A stretch of DNA of 64,000 nt from Ruminococcus sp. (GCA_020861185.1 JAJBSV010000002.1:186001-250000), one strand, 5' to 3'; shown: positions 33,610-43,146, counted from the stretch's first letter. Notes: generated from the letters alone by a model not told the origin. Program-made: numbers and translations.

Positions 33610-33680
33610 GAGGCAATTTGCACAAAATGAAAAAAATTATTAGCTTTCCGCCGTGATTCTACGCCGTTTGACGGCATTTT

Positions 33681-33709
33681 TTGCGAAGGCTTGACATGTG
33701 TGTTATAAT
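33681..33709 (+). promoter_or_regulatory. thyA-folA promoter
   Basis: TTGCGA (33681-33686), 17 bp, TATAAT (33704-33709), with TGT before the -10 as an extended element. Confidence 0.7.
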
Positions 33710-33734
33710 AGTTATAGAATGAGAGGTGTGTGCT

Positions 33735-34640
33735 ATGTCAAAGTGGGACGATGAATATGTCCGCCTTTTGAAGAAAATAAGACAGGACGGCATCGAGGTC
33801 GAAAACCGCACGGGCGTCAACTCGGTGAAGATTCCTTCGTGGCATTTTTCACTCGATATCGGCGAGGAGTTCCCTGTTCTTACGACGAAGCAGCTTTTTA
33901 TCCGTCAGGCGGTGCTCGAAATGCTCTGGATTTACCAGGTGCAGTCGAACGACGTGAGGTGGCTTCAGGAAAGAAACGTCAACATCTGGAACGAGTGGGA
34001 AATTGGTGAAGACGGCTTCTGGACTGCGACGCAGATGGTTCCGGACGGAAACGGCGGGCTTATAAAAAAAGAAATCAGAAAAGAATTCGGCAAGGAATGG
34101 GCGCACACCATCGGCACAGCTTACGGCTGGATTGTCCATAAATTCGGGCTCATAGATGAGCTCATAAATAAGCTCAAATACAATAGAACCGACAGAAGAA
34201 TGGTTATGTCGCTATGGCAGAACGACTATCTCGAGAGTGCGGTTCTCCCCTCCTGCGTGTGGAGCAGTGAGTGGGACGTCACGGACGGAAAACTCAACGC
34301 ATGGGTTCATCAGAGAAGCTGTGACGTGCCTTTGGGGCTTCCCTTCAACGTGACACAGTATTCAGTGCTTCTCTGCATGCTGGCGCAGGTTACGGGGCTC
34401 AAGCCGGGAACAATAGACTGGTCTATAAAGGATGCGCACATCTATGTCAACCAGATTTCCGGCATCGACGAGCAAATCCGGCGCTATGACGAGAACGGCG
34501 GAGGATATCCTGCCCCGAAGCTCTGGCTGAACCCCGAAGTCGACGATTTCTATAAGTTCGACAACTCGGCGGATTGCCTTGACGTCAAGCTCGTGGATTA
34601 CAAGCACATGGGTAAGATTTCCTTCCCGATTGCGCAGTGA
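33735..34640 (+). CDS. thyA: Thymidylate synthase
   Basis: A 301-residue ThyA that methylates dUMP to dTMP with methylene-tetrahydrofolate, releasing dihydrofolate. It has NRTGVNSVKIPSWHFSLDIGEEFPVLTTKQLFIRQAVLEMLWI, the nucleophile region LPSCVWSSEWD (Cys attacks dUMP C6), the phosphate-binding and core motif HQRSCDVPLGLPFNVTQYSVLLCMLAQ, and DAHIYVNQ. PSC replaces the more common PPC, a tolerated variation. I chose ATG 33735 (MSKWDDEY) after GAGAGGTG. folA follows 12 bp later, so dihydrofolate is recycled by the co-expressed reductase. Confidence 0.95.
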   Translation: MSKWDDEYVRLLKKIRQDGIEVENRTGVNSVKIPSWHFSLDIGEEFPVLTTKQLFIRQAVLEMLWIYQVQSNDVRWLQERNVNIWNEWEIGEDGFWTATQMVPDGNGGLIKKEIRKEFGKEWAHTIGTAYGWIVHKFGLIDELINKLKYNRTDRRMVMSLWQNDYLESAVLPSCVWSSEWDVTDGKLNAWVHQRSCDVPLGLPFNVTQYSVLLCMLAQVTGLKPGTIDWSIKDAHIYVNQISGIDEQIRRYDENGGGYPAPKLWLNPEVDDFYKFDNSADCLDVKLVDYKHMGKISFPIAQ

Positions 34641-34652
34641 GGAGACAAGCGT

Positions 34653-35123
34653 ATGATTAAGATTGTTGCAGCTGTCGGGAAAAACCGGGAGCTCGGGCGA
34701 AATAATTCGCTCATCTGGCATCTCCCCACGGACATGAAGCTTTTCAGAGCCGAAACCCTCGGACAGACGGTTGTAATGGGGCGGCTTACATACCTTTCAA
34801 TCGGCAGACCGCTCTCGAAGAGAAGAAATATAGTAATTACAAGAGACAAGAGCCTTAAGATTGACAGCGTTGAGATTGCGGGCTCGCTTGAGGAAGCGTT
34901 TGAGCTTTGCAATAGTAATTGCTGTGTAATCGGCGGGGCGCAGGTGTACTCGCAGGCGTTAGAGCTTGCCGACGAGCTTGTTCTCACCGAAATAGATGCC
35001 GAATGTCCCGAAGCGGACGCTTTCTTCCCGAAATTCGACAAGACGAAATATCAGGCTGAGATTGCGGCTGAGGGCGAGGATGACGGGATAGCGTTCAGAC
35101 AGGTAAGGTATAAGAAAATCTGA
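34653..35123 (+). CDS. folA: Dihydrofolate reductase
   Basis: A 156-residue DHFR: MIKIVAAVGKNRELGRNNSLIWHLPTDMKLFRAETLGQTVVMGRLTYLSIGRPLSKRRNIVITR. The substrate-binding acid normally found just after the LIWHLP(T)DM segment is Asp, and the NADPH-binding GRLTYLSIGRPL and VIGGAQVYSQAL motifs are present. The usual MGR(R/K)TxxS appears as MGRLTYLS. It regenerates tetrahydrofolate from the dihydrofolate made by the upstream ThyA. The start ATG follows GAGGAGACAAG. A bidirectional terminator ends the pair. Confidence 0.94.
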   Translation: MIKIVAAVGKNRELGRNNSLIWHLPTDMKLFRAETLGQTVVMGRLTYLSIGRPLSKRRNIVITRDKSLKIDSVEIAGSLEEAFELCNSNCCVIGGAQVYSQALELADELVLTEIDAECPEADAFFPKFDKTKYQAEIAAEGEDDGIAFRQVRYKKI

Positions 35124-35134
35124 CATAAAAACAA

Positions 35135-35165
35135 CCCCTTCCAAAATCCGGAAGGGGCTTTATTA
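35135..35165. terminator. Bidirectional terminator between folA and the P-type ATPase gene
   Basis: CCCCTTCC (35135-35142) pairs with GGAAGGGG (35150-35157). CTTTATT follows on plus and TTGTTTTT on minus. Confidence 0.85.
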
Positions 35166-35174
35166 TGCTTACTG

Positions 35175-37223
35175 TCAGTCCTTCGGCAGGGTCAGGTCCA
35201 TTTTTTTGATTCTGACGCTGTTGAAGAGGACGGCGACGGTGGAGACGGCGAGGCAGACAAGGCAGATGAACGCGTCTATCGTCGGGTTGGAGATTATGAA
35301 GGGCGAGAACGCCATTAGCGGCACCGTTACGGCGTTAAATATCATTCCGAAGAGGAAGTTCGAGGAGATGGTCTTCTTCGTTTCTGACGAGATCCTGACG
35401 GCATTGGAGGCATCCCGCAGGTCGTTCTTGAGAAGAACTATATCGGAGGCTTCGAGCGCAACGTCCGAGCCGTCCTTCATCGAAATTCCGACATCGGCGG
35501 CGGCAAGGGCGAGAGCGTCGTTGGAGCTGTCCCCTATCATCGCGACGGTTCTTCCGCCGTAGCGAAGCTTGCGAATCATCTCGGCTTTCTTTGATGGCGA
35601 AACGTTTTCGGCATGGTCGTAAACCCCGATTTCCTCAGCGACCGATTTTCCGGTGCCTTGGCTATCGCCGGTGACCATTATGGTGCGGATTCCGAGCTTG
35701 GCGAGGCGTTCAACCCCGGCTTTACTCGTCGGCTTGAGCTTGTCCTGAAACGCGATTGCACCTATCGGTGTGCCGTTCCTGGTGACGGCGGCTATCGTCT
35801 TGCCATCGTCGCTTAAATGCTGGCAGACGGCGGCATAGCCCTCAAATTCATCGATAAACACTGCATCCGCTCTTCCGACGGAAACGCTGTCCTCCTCGAT
35901 AACGCCCTTGACTCTGAAGCCCTCGACCGACTCGAAAACGTCGCAATCAAGCGGCTCGATGTCGTTCTTCTTGGCATAATCAAGGACCGCCGAAGCAATC
36001 GGATGGGTTGAGTGGGACTCAAGAGAAGCGGCTATCATGACGACCTCAACGGCGTCGGTGCCGAACGGGATAACGTCGGTGACAAAAGGCTTGCCGACGG
36101 TGATGACGCCGGTCTTGTCCATGACGACGGTGTTGATAGACTCAATCTTTTCGAGCGCAGAAGGGCTCTTATAAACAACGCCTTCACGCTCGCCACGGGA
36201 AACGGCGGCATTCACGGCAAACGGGATTGCAAATCCGACCGCACATGGGCAGGACGTGAGAAGCATCCTCTCGAGGACCTCAAGAGACCTTGCGAAATCG
36301 CCCGAAGCCATCAGCCAGATGAAGAAGACCAAAACCGACACTCCGACGACACACAAGGAATAAACCCTCTCGTCTCTCTGGAGGTGAGTATAGACCTTCG
36401 AATCGGTGCTCTTGACAGCTTCTGCATTGCGGGCGGCGATTATCATCTTGCCGAGGTTCGACTCATCGCCCAAAACTTCGGCTTTAATTGTTATAAATCC
36501 GCTCCGGCAGACGGTTCCCGCAAAAATCCCGTCATCGACCGTTTTCTCAACCGGGATTGTCTCTCCGGTGAAGAGGCTCTCGTCGACGCCGGCTCTTCCC
36601 GAAAGAACCGAGCCGTCGCAGGGGAAGCTCTGCCCGGGCTGGATGAGAATCGTGTCGCCCTCGGAAATCTCCGAGACGGAGACGGTATATTCAACATTAT
36701 TTCTTACAACAGTGACGTTCTTCGGGAAAAGCTCCTGAAGCTTGTCGGCGGTTGAGCCCTTTGACTTGTTCAGCTTCTCCCCGAGATACTCAGCCCACAT
36801 CATGAAAAGAATTATCACGGCGCAGGCTTCGAAGTGGATTCTGTCGGCATATTCCTCGCGGCTGATTATTACCATTACGAGGGAGTAGAAAGAAGTCGCC
36901 GTCGCAAGAGTTGTCGCAATTGCCGCAAGGCTGTCGATGTTCGGATTGAATTTTACGAGCCTTCCGAAGCCACGGATATAGATTTCCTTCCCCAGAAACA
37001 GAATCGGGACGAACAGCGCAAGCCGCACAAGCGACATTATCGCCACATTTTCGTCAAGGAACGGAATTGGCAGACCAAACGCCCTCACTCCCGCAAGATA
37101 GAGAAGCAAGAGAGTGAGAACCAGAACTCCGGCTATGTCTCCTCGAGTGATTGAATGACCGGCTTCTTTTGATTTTTTATTCGAAACAGGAACGACTTTT
37201 TTTGCCGCATCGTTACCTTCCAT
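35175..37223 (-). CDS. P1B-type heavy-metal-translocating ATPase without an HMA domain
   Basis: A 682-residue cation ATPase: two N-terminal membrane helices directly after a short basic tail, the actuator motif FTGETIPV, the transmembrane metal site SCPCAVGFAIPFAV, the phosphorylation site VVMDKTGVITVG, the HP motif SHSTHPIASAVL, and the hinge MIGDSSNDALALAAADVGISM. The CPC plus the terminal FNAVTVPL and FNSVRI segments resemble Cu+/Ag+ (P1B-1) pumps, but the N-terminal CxxC metal-binding domain usual in CopA is absent. Start at ATG 37223 after AAGGGGTGAT. It has its own promoter and no copper chaperone or CopY/CsoR gene beside it. Confidence 0.87.
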   Translation of the reverse strand: MEGNDAAKKVVPVSNKKSKEAGHSITRGDIAGVLVLTLLLLYLAGVRAFGLPIPFLDENVAIMSLVRLALFVPILFLGKEIYIRGFGRLVKFNPNIDSLAAIATTLATATSFYSLVMVIISREEYADRIHFEACAVIILFMMWAEYLGEKLNKSKGSTADKLQELFPKNVTVVRNNVEYTVSVSEISEGDTILIQPGQSFPCDGSVLSGRAGVDESLFTGETIPVEKTVDDGIFAGTVCRSGFITIKAEVLGDESNLGKMIIAARNAEAVKSTDSKVYTHLQRDERVYSLCVVGVSVLVFFIWLMASGDFARSLEVLERMLLTSCPCAVGFAIPFAVNAAVSRGEREGVVYKSPSALEKIESINTVVMDKTGVITVGKPFVTDVIPFGTDAVEVVMIAASLESHSTHPIASAVLDYAKKNDIEPLDCDVFESVEGFRVKGVIEEDSVSVGRADAVFIDEFEGYAAVCQHLSDDGKTIAAVTRNGTPIGAIAFQDKLKPTSKAGVERLAKLGIRTIMVTGDSQGTGKSVAEEIGVYDHAENVSPSKKAEMIRKLRYGGRTVAMIGDSSNDALALAAADVGISMKDGSDVALEASDIVLLKNDLRDASNAVRISSETKKTISSNFLFGMIFNAVTVPLMAFSPFIISNPTIDAFICLVCLAVSTVAVLFNSVRIKKMDLTLPKD

Positions 37224-37246
37224 AATATCACCCCTTATTGACAACA

Positions 37247-37275
37247 ATTATAGCACATTATTTGACATAAAGCAA
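37247..37275 (-). promoter_or_regulatory. P-type ATPase promoter
   Basis: Minus strand TTGCTT (37275-37270), 17 bp, TATAAT (37252-37247) with an extended TGC. Confidence 0.65.
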
Positions 37276-37289
37276 CTTATTGAGACAAA

Positions 37290-37339
37290 AAGAGAAAGCG
37301 AACGCTCCTGATAGAACTATGAATTCTATCAAGAGCGTT
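37290..37339 (-). terminator. Terminator after phoR
   Basis: AACGCTC and GAATTCTATC-type arms (37301-37339) form a long interrupted stem. On the minus strand a T-rich TTTCTCTTTTTG follows. It separates the pho locus from the ATPase gene. Confidence 0.7.
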
Positions 37340-37371
37340 TTCTCACACTACTTATGAAAAGGCTTTTGGCG

Positions 37372-39045
37372 TTACTGACTTACTTTCGGGAACTCGATTG
37401 TTATCGTGGTTCCGACGTTTTCTTTACTGTCAAGGGTGATTTTTGCGTCGTGGTAGATGGCGCCGTGCTTGACTATCGAAAGACCCAAGCCTGTGCCCGG
37501 AACTTCGCCGGAACGGCTCTTGTCGACGCGGTAGAACCGCTCGAAGACTCTGTCCGTCTCCGACTGCGGGATTCCGCAACCGGTGTCGGCAACTTTCAAG
37601 ACCACGCTATCGGTGGTTTCGCTCACACTGATATTTGCCTTGCCGCCTTGGCGGTTGTACTTTATGGCGTTGTCGGCGAGGTTATATATCATTTCGTCGA
37701 GAATTCTGAGAATTCCGTTGACATGTGCGCTCTCGCCCTCGACGGTGAGCTCGACTCCCTTCTTTTCGGCTTCTTGCGAAAGACGCTGTCTGACGCTTTC
37801 GGAAAGGGTCAGTAGGTCGACATCTTCGCGGTCGAGCCCTCCCACATTGCCTTCGTCAAGTTCACTCAGCTTGATTATGTCGCCAATAAGCGCTATCAGC
37901 CGCTGTGCTTCGTCATAAATGGACTTCGAGAAATCCTTTGAAAGATCATTAGGCACATCCCCCGCCATCAGCATCTCGGCAAAGCCGGAGATTGATGTGA
38001 GCGGCGTTTTCAGCTCGTGGGAGACGTTCGAGGTAAATTCGCGTCTTAGCTGTTCCCTCTCCTGACTTTCGGTCACGTCGAGGATTATGATTACCGCGCC
38101 GATTACGGCGTTTTCTTCATATACGGGGCTTGCGATAAGGCTGTAGCACCGTCCGGATACCTCCATCGAGCTCTCGGCTTTCTCACCGGAAAGCGCAGAC
38201 TCGATGGCGGTTCTCAACCCCTTTGTGCGGTTGTATCGGAGGACGCTTCCACTGACGGGAGTGCTGAGTCCGAGAAGGCTCAGAGCCGCACTGTTGTATG
38301 TCAGGATGCAGAGGTCTTTGTCGATGACGAGGAAACCCTCTGTCATGTTTTCGGTTATGAGTCGGAACTCCGACTGCTGTTTTTCGGCACTCTTTATCTG
38401 CTCCGCTATCGTCCTTCTCTGAACCGAAAGCTTGTTGAGAAGAGGCGTAAACTCCTCATAGGTTTCGTTCTTTTCGGGAGAGTCGAGATTGAGGTTGTTG
38501 ATTGGCTCGACTATCGACTTCGAAGCCCTGAGCGAAAGGAGAAGCGAGAGAACAAGCGCAATCGTAAGGACAACGAGTATCGGTCTTACAAGCCCAAGAA
38601 GGACAGTCACAACCGTGTACTGAGTTGCCGCAACTCTCAGAACGCTTCCGTCGTCAAGAAGAATCGCATAATAGATTGTCTTTTCGGTGAGGGTTTCGGA
38701 GTAACGGGTGCTCGAACCGGTTCCGGTCGCAAGAGCCTCGATTATCTCCTCGCGGTCGGAGTGGTTCTCGAGGGTTTCCACATCGGCGGCAGAATCATAA
38801 ATAACCGTTCCGTCGGAGGCGATAACGCTGATTCTCGATTCCTCGTCGCCATAGCCTTCGATAAGCTCGATTCCCTCTTGGTTGACGGCGTAAGCTATAT
38901 ACTCCGCCTTTTCCTGTAGCTGAGATTCGAGACTCGTTTCGAAGTAGTCGAAGAGTACGCCCATAATAAGGGCGATGCAGGCAATCAGCACAAGAAGTGC
39001 CACCAAAATTACCGAATGAAATATTTTTTTACTGAGTGTGCTCAA
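37372..39045 (-). CDS. phoR: Phosphate-responsive sensor kinase PhoR
   Basis: A 557-residue membrane histidine kinase: TM1 at about 12-33, an extracytoplasmic domain of about 110 residues, TM2 at about 150-172, then a PAS domain (EFRLITENMTEGFLVIDKDLCILTYNSAALSLLG). The DHp domain has TSNVSHELKTPLTSISGFAEML with His at about 341. The catalytic domain shows the N-box DNAIKYNR, the G1 box VADTGCGIP, the F-box RFYRVDKSRS and the G2 box GTGLGLSIVKHGA. TM-ecto-TM-PAS-HisKA is the PhoR layout. It starts at TTG 39045, three bases after the regulator's stop. It should phosphorylate PhoB when Pst transport is low, with PhoU as the inhibitory link. Confidence 0.92.
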   Translation of the reverse strand: MSTLSKKIFHSVILVALLVLIACIALIMGVLFDYFETSLESQLQEKAEYIAYAVNQEGIELIEGYGDEESRISVIASDGTVIYDSAADVETLENHSDREEIIEALATGTGSSTRYSETLTEKTIYYAILLDDGSVLRVAATQYTVVTVLLGLVRPILVVLTIALVLSLLLSLRASKSIVEPINNLNLDSPEKNETYEEFTPLLNKLSVQRRTIAEQIKSAEKQQSEFRLITENMTEGFLVIDKDLCILTYNSAALSLLGLSTPVSGSVLRYNRTKGLRTAIESALSGEKAESSMEVSGRCYSLIASPVYEENAVIGAVIIILDVTESQEREQLRREFTSNVSHELKTPLTSISGFAEMLMAGDVPNDLSKDFSKSIYDEAQRLIALIGDIIKLSELDEGNVGGLDREDVDLLTLSESVRQRLSQEAEKKGVELTVEGESAHVNGILRILDEMIYNLADNAIKYNRQGGKANISVSETTDSVVLKVADTGCGIPQSETDRVFERFYRVDKSRSGEVPGTGLGLSIVKHGAIYHDAKITLDSKENVGTTITIEFPKVSQ

Positions 39046-39048
39046 TTT

Positions 39049-39714
39049 TTATTCACCTATTCTGTAACCGACTTTTTTTACTGTCTGGATAAGGCTTCCC
39101 GATTCGCCTAACTTCTGGCGAAGCGTCCTTATGTGGACGTCAAGGGTTCTCGACTCGCCGTAGTACTCACCCCAGATGTGGTTAAGGAGCTCTTCCCTGC
39201 CGACAACCTTGCCGTTCGCCTGCAAGAGCATCAGAAGGATGCTGTACTCCTTGAAGGAAAGTGACACAGGCTCGTCGCCGACCCTGACAGTGTGCTTTTC
39301 GGAATCGAGGTGTACGTTTCCGACATTATATTCGGTCGACTTGTCAATCGCCTTGCCGCTTCTGCGGAGGACAGCTCTGACACGGGAGGAAAGCTCAGTC
39401 ATACCGAAGGGCTTTGTGATGTAGTCGTCGGCGCCGAGGTCAAGACCGGTTGCCTTGTCGAACTCGCTTCCCTTTGCTGTAAGCATTATAACAGGCATAT
39501 CTGATTCGGCTCTGACTTTCTTCAGGATAGAGAGTCCGTCCTCCTCGGGGAGCATTATATCAAGAAGCAGTAGCTCCGGCTTCTCCTGCCGATATTCATC
39601 CCAGAACTCTGCGGGAGTCGGGAAGCCGACTATGTCGTGACCTTCTTTTGAAAGTGCGTAGCAGATGAGCTTTCTTATATTGTCGTCATCCTCTATGAGA
39701 TAAATCCTTGCCAA
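39049..39714 (-). CDS. phoB: Phosphate regulon response regulator PhoB/PhoP
   Basis: A roughly 221-residue OmpR-family regulator: RIYLIEDDDNIRKLICYALSKEGH with the acidic pocket, the phospho-accepting Asp in LLLLDIMLPEEDG, MLTAKGSEFDKATGLDLGADDYITKPFGM, and a winged-helix domain ending SRTLDVHIRTLRQKLGESGSLIQTVKKVGYRIGE. I prefer TTG 39714 because AAGGAG lies 8 nt before it; ATG 39720 would have only a 2-nt spacer, and GTG 39723 overlaps the SD. It should bind the TTAACA repeats upstream of pstS. A separate promoter in front of it lets phoBR be expressed independently of pst. Confidence 0.92.
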   Translation of the reverse strand: MARIYLIEDDDNIRKLICYALSKEGHDIVGFPTPAEFWDEYRQEKPELLLLDIMLPEEDGLSILKKVRAESDMPVIMLTAKGSEFDKATGLDLGADDYITKPFGMTELSSRVRAVLRRSGKAIDKSTEYNVGNVHLDSEKHTVRVGDEPVSLSFKEYSILLMLLQANGKVVGREELLNHIWGEYYGESRTLDVHIRTLRQKLGESGSLIQTVKKVGYRIGE

Positions 39715-39745
39715 GACCATCACTCCTTAGACAGTTTACACGGCT

Positions 39746-39774
39746 ATTATATCACGATTCAAGCCGTCTTGCAA
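39746..39774 (-). promoter_or_regulatory. Internal phoB-phoR promoter
   Basis: Minus strand TTGCAA, 17 bp, TATAAT (39751-39746) with extended TGA. ACGGCT/AGCCGT (39740-39745 and 39762-39767) flanks the -10 as a 6-bp inverted repeat. Confidence 0.7.
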
Positions 39775-39786
39775 TAGTAACACTTC

Positions 39787-40443
39787 TCAGGCTTGGGGTC
39801 TTTGTTTGTGTTCGCCACTGACGGAATAGATAACCCACTCGGCTATGTTGACGGCGTGGTCGCCGATTCTCTCGAAGTACTTTGCAATCATGAGTAAATC
39901 GATATAGAGCTCGCCTGCGCCGCTCTTACTCTCGATTGCCGCAATAAGCTCGTTCTTGACGGCGTCGAAAAGTCTGTCGACAACGTCGTCCATGGCGATA
40001 ACCGCTTTTGCGGCGGCTACGTCCTTTGTTACGAACGAGTTGACGCTTTCGGTTACCATTCTGACTGTGGCTTCCGCCATGTCGTAAATCTGGATTTCTC
40101 CTCCGACCTTGAGAGGCGCGATGTTCTTTGCGACATCCGAGATATCAAAAGCCTGATCGCCGATTCTCTCCATGTCGGAGGTCATACGGAGTGCGGAAGA
40201 AATGACTCGCAGATCGGTTGCAACCGGTTGCTCGCGGATTATGAGCTTCATGCAAAGGTCTTCGATTTCGCGCTCCTGACGGTCAATCTGTCTCTCCGCC
40301 TCGGCGGCATTATCCAAAAGCTTATTGTCAGCCGTCGAGAGATATTTTACAGCGGATGCGATTGCGTCCTCGCAAAGGGCACCCATTTCTATAAGCTCAT
40401 TATTCAAAAGTTCAAGCTGCCTTGAAAGATTTTCTCTCATCAT
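39787..40443 (-). CDS. phoU: Phosphate transport system regulator PhoU
   Basis: A 218-residue all-helical protein of two PhoU repeats: [36 protein letters not shown] with [53 protein letters not shown] in the first, and a matching [22 protein letters not shown] in the second. The ExxxDxxxER-type clusters bind metal. PhoU links the PstB transporter state to PhoR and keeps PhoB dephosphorylated when phosphate is plentiful. Its start overlaps the pstB stop (ATGA), showing translational coupling; two ATGs at 40443 and 40440 are possible. Confidence 0.95.
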   Translation of the reverse strand: MMRENLSRQLELLNNELIEMGALCEDAIASAVKYLSTADNKLLDNAAEAERQIDRQEREIEDLCMKLIIREQPVATDLRVISSALRMTSDMERIGDQAFDISDVAKNIAPLKVGGEIQIYDMAEATVRMVTESVNSFVTKDVAAAKAVIAMDDVVDRLFDAVKNELIAAIESKSGAGELYIDLLMIAKYFERIGDHAVNIAEWVIYSVSGEHKQRPQA

Positions 40444-41276
40444 CCGAACCTCCCCGTTATGTATGCTTCTGTGCGGTCGTCAGAGGGCGAGGAGAACATC
40501 TTGTTGGTGTCACCGTACTCGACCAGCTCGCCCAAGAGGAAGAACGCCGTCTTGTCGGCAATTCTCGCCGCCTGTTGCATATTGTGTGTTACTATTACGA
40601 TTGTGTAATTCTTGCGGAGCTCCAATGCGAGCTCTTCTATTTTTGATGTTGAAATCGGGTCAAGAGCCGAAGTCGGTTCGTCCATGAGGACCACCTCGGG
40701 CTCTACCGCTATTGTTCTTGCGATGCAAAGACGCTGTTGCTGTCCACCGGAAAGTCCCAAGGCGCTTTTCTTCAGTCTGTCCTTGCACTCGTCCCAGATT
40801 GCCGCCTGTCGGAGCGAACGCTCAACCGCTTCGTCAAGCTGAACACGGGATCTGACACCCTGAACTCTCAAGCCATAGGCAACGTTGTCATAGATGCTCA
40901 TCGGGAAGGGGTTCGGCTTCTGGAAGACCATGCCGACACGTCTTCTGAGGACCGACACATCTATGTCTTTGTATATGTCTACACCGGCAAGTGTGAGCTT
41001 GCCCTCTATCTTTACGCCTTCAACCAGGTCATTCATACGGTTGAGGGACTTTAAAAACGTTGATTTTCCGCAGCCGGAAGGTCCTATCAGTGCGGTTATG
41101 CGGTTCCGCGGGATTGCAAGGCTTACGTCCTTGATTGCGTGATTTTCGCCGTACCAGAGATTCATATGCTCGACATCTATCAAGGTTTCGCCATCGGAAA
41201 GAATCTCCGAATTCTGAACTTCTCTTATTTCTTTGTCGTCGTTTTCGACCCTTGTTATATCAATCTCAGCCTTCAT
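40440..41276 (-). CDS. pstB: Phosphate ABC transporter ATPase PstB
   Basis: A 278-residue ABC ATPase: an acidic N-terminal extension of about 30 residues, then [51 protein letters not shown] (Walker A), the signature [35 protein letters not shown] (Walker B with catalytic Glu), and the H-loop [42 protein letters not shown] is specific to PstB. It powers high-affinity phosphate uptake through PstC-PstA. The start overlaps pstA by 11 bp. Confidence 0.96.
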   Translation of the reverse strand: MKAEIDITRVENDDKEIREVQNSEILSDGETLIDVEHMNLWYGENHAIKDVSLAIPRNRITALIGPSGCGKSTFLKSLNRMNDLVEGVKIEGKLTLAGVDIYKDIDVSVLRRRVGMVFQKPNPFPMSIYDNVAYGLRVQGVRSRVQLDEAVERSLRQAAIWDECKDRLKKSALGLSGGQQQRLCIARTIAVEPEVVLMDEPTSALDPISTSKIEELALELRKNYTIVIVTHNMQQAARIADKTAFFLLGELVEYGDTNKMFSSPSDDRTEAYITGRFG

Positions 41277-42156
41277 TCTCCGTCCTCCTCTTTAGCTTCT
41301 TGCCGGCAATCTTTGCGGCTGTATTTATTATAAGTGTAAGAATAAGCAGTATGAACGCGATTGCAAACGCCGTTCCCGAATCGGCACGCTCCTTGGCGTA
41401 GACATAAAGTGCAACCGCCAGTGTCGAGCCAGAATGGTTCGGGGTTATAGCCTCAAGAGGCGTGTAGATGACGTCCGCCATGCCTGCGGTGAAGAGAAGC
41501 GCCGCACTTTCGCCGACGATTCTTCCTATTGACAGGATACAGCCGGTGACGATACCGTCTATAGCCGAGGGAAGGACAACGGTGCGGACCATGTGCCACT
41601 TTCCGGAGCCGAGTGCCAAGGAACCCTCGCGGTAGCTATTGGGAACAGTCTTCAAGCTCTCCTGAACTGTTCTGACTATCGTCGGAAGAGTCATGATTAC
41701 GAGTGTAAGTGAACCCGCAAGAAGGCTTGTCTTGAGCTTGAAGGTCTGGACGAAGATAAGCATGCCGACCAAGCCATAGATGATTGACGGGATTCCCGCA
41801 AGCGTTTCGGTCGCAAATTCGATTACCGCAACTGCTTTCTTGTTTTTTGCATATTCATTTAAGTATATCGCCGCTCCCGTTCCGACGGGGAGAACGATTA
41901 CAAGCGTCATGATTACCACATAGATGGTGTTTAAGATGTTCGGGAGAATTCCCGTTATGCCTTTTAAGTAGCTGACGCCGTTCGAAAGGAATTCCCAGCT
42001 GATATTCGGAAGTCCTCTTATTACTATCACCACTACCACAAACAGCACTGCGGCTATGATTAATACCGCTGAAAGATAGACAAGTGTCTTGAGAATCGCT
42101 GTTTTTACTTTTCTGGAAGTGGATATACTGCCATTGTTCTTTTTCAAATCTTTCAT
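41266..42156 (-). CDS. pstA: Phosphate ABC transporter permease PstA
   Basis: A 296-residue inner permease with six predicted membrane helices. PstA landmarks are GIKPN-like [55 protein letters not shown], and the ATPase-coupling EAA loop region [51 protein letters not shown]. The N-terminal tail is basic and cytoplasmic. With PstC it forms the phosphate channel. It ends 11 bp inside pstB and begins 3 bp after the pstC stop. Confidence 0.95.
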   Translation of the reverse strand: MKDLKKNNGSISTSRKVKTAILKTLVYLSAVLIIAAVLFVVVVIVIRGLPNISWEFLSNGVSYLKGITGILPNILNTIYVVIMTLVIVLPVGTGAAIYLNEYAKNKKAVAVIEFATETLAGIPSIIYGLVGMLIFVQTFKLKTSLLAGSLTLVIMTLPTIVRTVQESLKTVPNSYREGSLALGSGKWHMVRTVVLPSAIDGIVTGCILSIGRIVGESAALLFTAGMADVIYTPLEAITPNHSGSTLAVALYVYAKERADSGTAFAIAFILLILTLIINTAAKIAGKKLKRRTENEG

Positions 42157-42159
42157 AAG

Positions 42160-43038
42160 TTATTTGTCCTTCTTGCGTTTTACAACAAGATTCAGTATTA
42201 GGTTTACTATCATGATGAATACGAAGAGTACCAATGCTATGCTGAACAGTGCCTGACGCTGGAGACCCGAAGAGTAAGCCATTTCGCTTACTATAGCCGT
42301 TGTCAGGAATCTGACGCTCTTGAAGAGCCCGGGCATATTCGCAACGTTTCCGGCTACCATCATTACCGCCGTAGCCTCGCCGATTGCTCTACCTGTTCCC
42401 AATACCAGAGACGCGAGGATTCCGCTCTTCGCCGCAGGAATCGTGACATTGAAGATGGTTTCTGTCTTGTTGGCACCGAGTGCCAAAGACGCTTCTTCAT
42501 ACTCCTTGGGAACTGCCCTTATCGCGGTTTCGGACATCGAAATTACCGACGGGAGAATCATTATTATCAGGACTACTATTGCGGAGAAGAGATTTGCTCC
42601 GTCGGGAAGGTTGAACATCTCTCTGACTGCGGGAACAACATAAATCATTCCGACGAGTCCGAAGACTACCGACGGGATTCCACTCATGAGGTCGACTATC
42701 GAACGCATTATTCCAGAGAATCTCTTGCCGGACATCTTTGCTATGCACACCGCACATAAGAGTCCGAGAGGAAAACCGATGAGCATTGCTCCACAGGTTC
42801 CAAAGACGCTCGTCAGGATGAACGGAAGTATTCCGTAGGATGGATTTTCGCCTGTTGACTTCCAGACGGTTCCGAAGAGGAATTTGAAGACTCCTATTTC
42901 CTTTATTGCCGGTATGCCTGATACAACAAGATATACTGTTATTACTACTACAAGTGCAACAGCTAAAAAGCCGCAGATTATGAATATAGCGTTCATTATC
43001 CTATCGAGGGCATGTGCTGTCTTTTTTACTTTATCCAT
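42160..43038 (-). CDS. pstC: Phosphate ABC transporter permease PstC
   Basis: A 292-residue permease with six membrane helices: FIICGFLAVALVVVITVYLVVSGIPAI first, then SYGILPFILTSVFGTCGAMLIGFPLGLLCAVCIAKM, IPSVVFGLVGMIYVVPAV, and the EAA loop EYEEASLALGANKTETIFNVTIPAAKSGILASLVLGTGRAIGEATAVMMVAGN. It pairs with PstA to carry phosphate delivered by PstS. A 108-bp gap separates it from pstS, long enough for an mRNA structure that would lift PstS yield above the permeases, but I did not resolve one. Confidence 0.95.
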   Translation of the reverse strand: MDKVKKTAHALDRIMNAIFIICGFLAVALVVVITVYLVVSGIPAIKEIGVFKFLFGTVWKSTGENPSYGILPFILTSVFGTCGAMLIGFPLGLLCAVCIAKMSGKRFSGIMRSIVDLMSGIPSVVFGLVGMIYVVPAVREMFNLPDGANLFSAIVVLIIMILPSVISMSETAIRAVPKEYEEASLALGANKTETIFNVTIPAAKSGILASLVLGTGRAIGEATAVMMVAGNVANMPGLFKSVRFLTTAIVSEMAYSSGLQRQALFSIALVLFVFIMIVNLILNLVVKRKKDK

Positions 43039-43146
43039 TCTTAAGTATCCTTTTGTAGCTTTGTTTGCCGTTCTCCCCGAGAAGTGTCCGAGGCAAGAGC
43101 ACTTCTCGAAGATGAAAGCATATATTGGGTTTTGAAACTATCTGAA

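Noticed and set aside
33663-33676. GCCGTTTGACGGC hairpin before thyA as a terminator or riboswitch
   Set aside because: Short stem upstream of the promoter with only a modest T-run; no partner gene ends there on plus, and no riboswitch motif is visible.
36012-36755. 247-residue plus-strand frame opposite the P-type ATPase
   Set aside because: Antisense to a gene with all P-type motifs; no SD and no recognisable domain.
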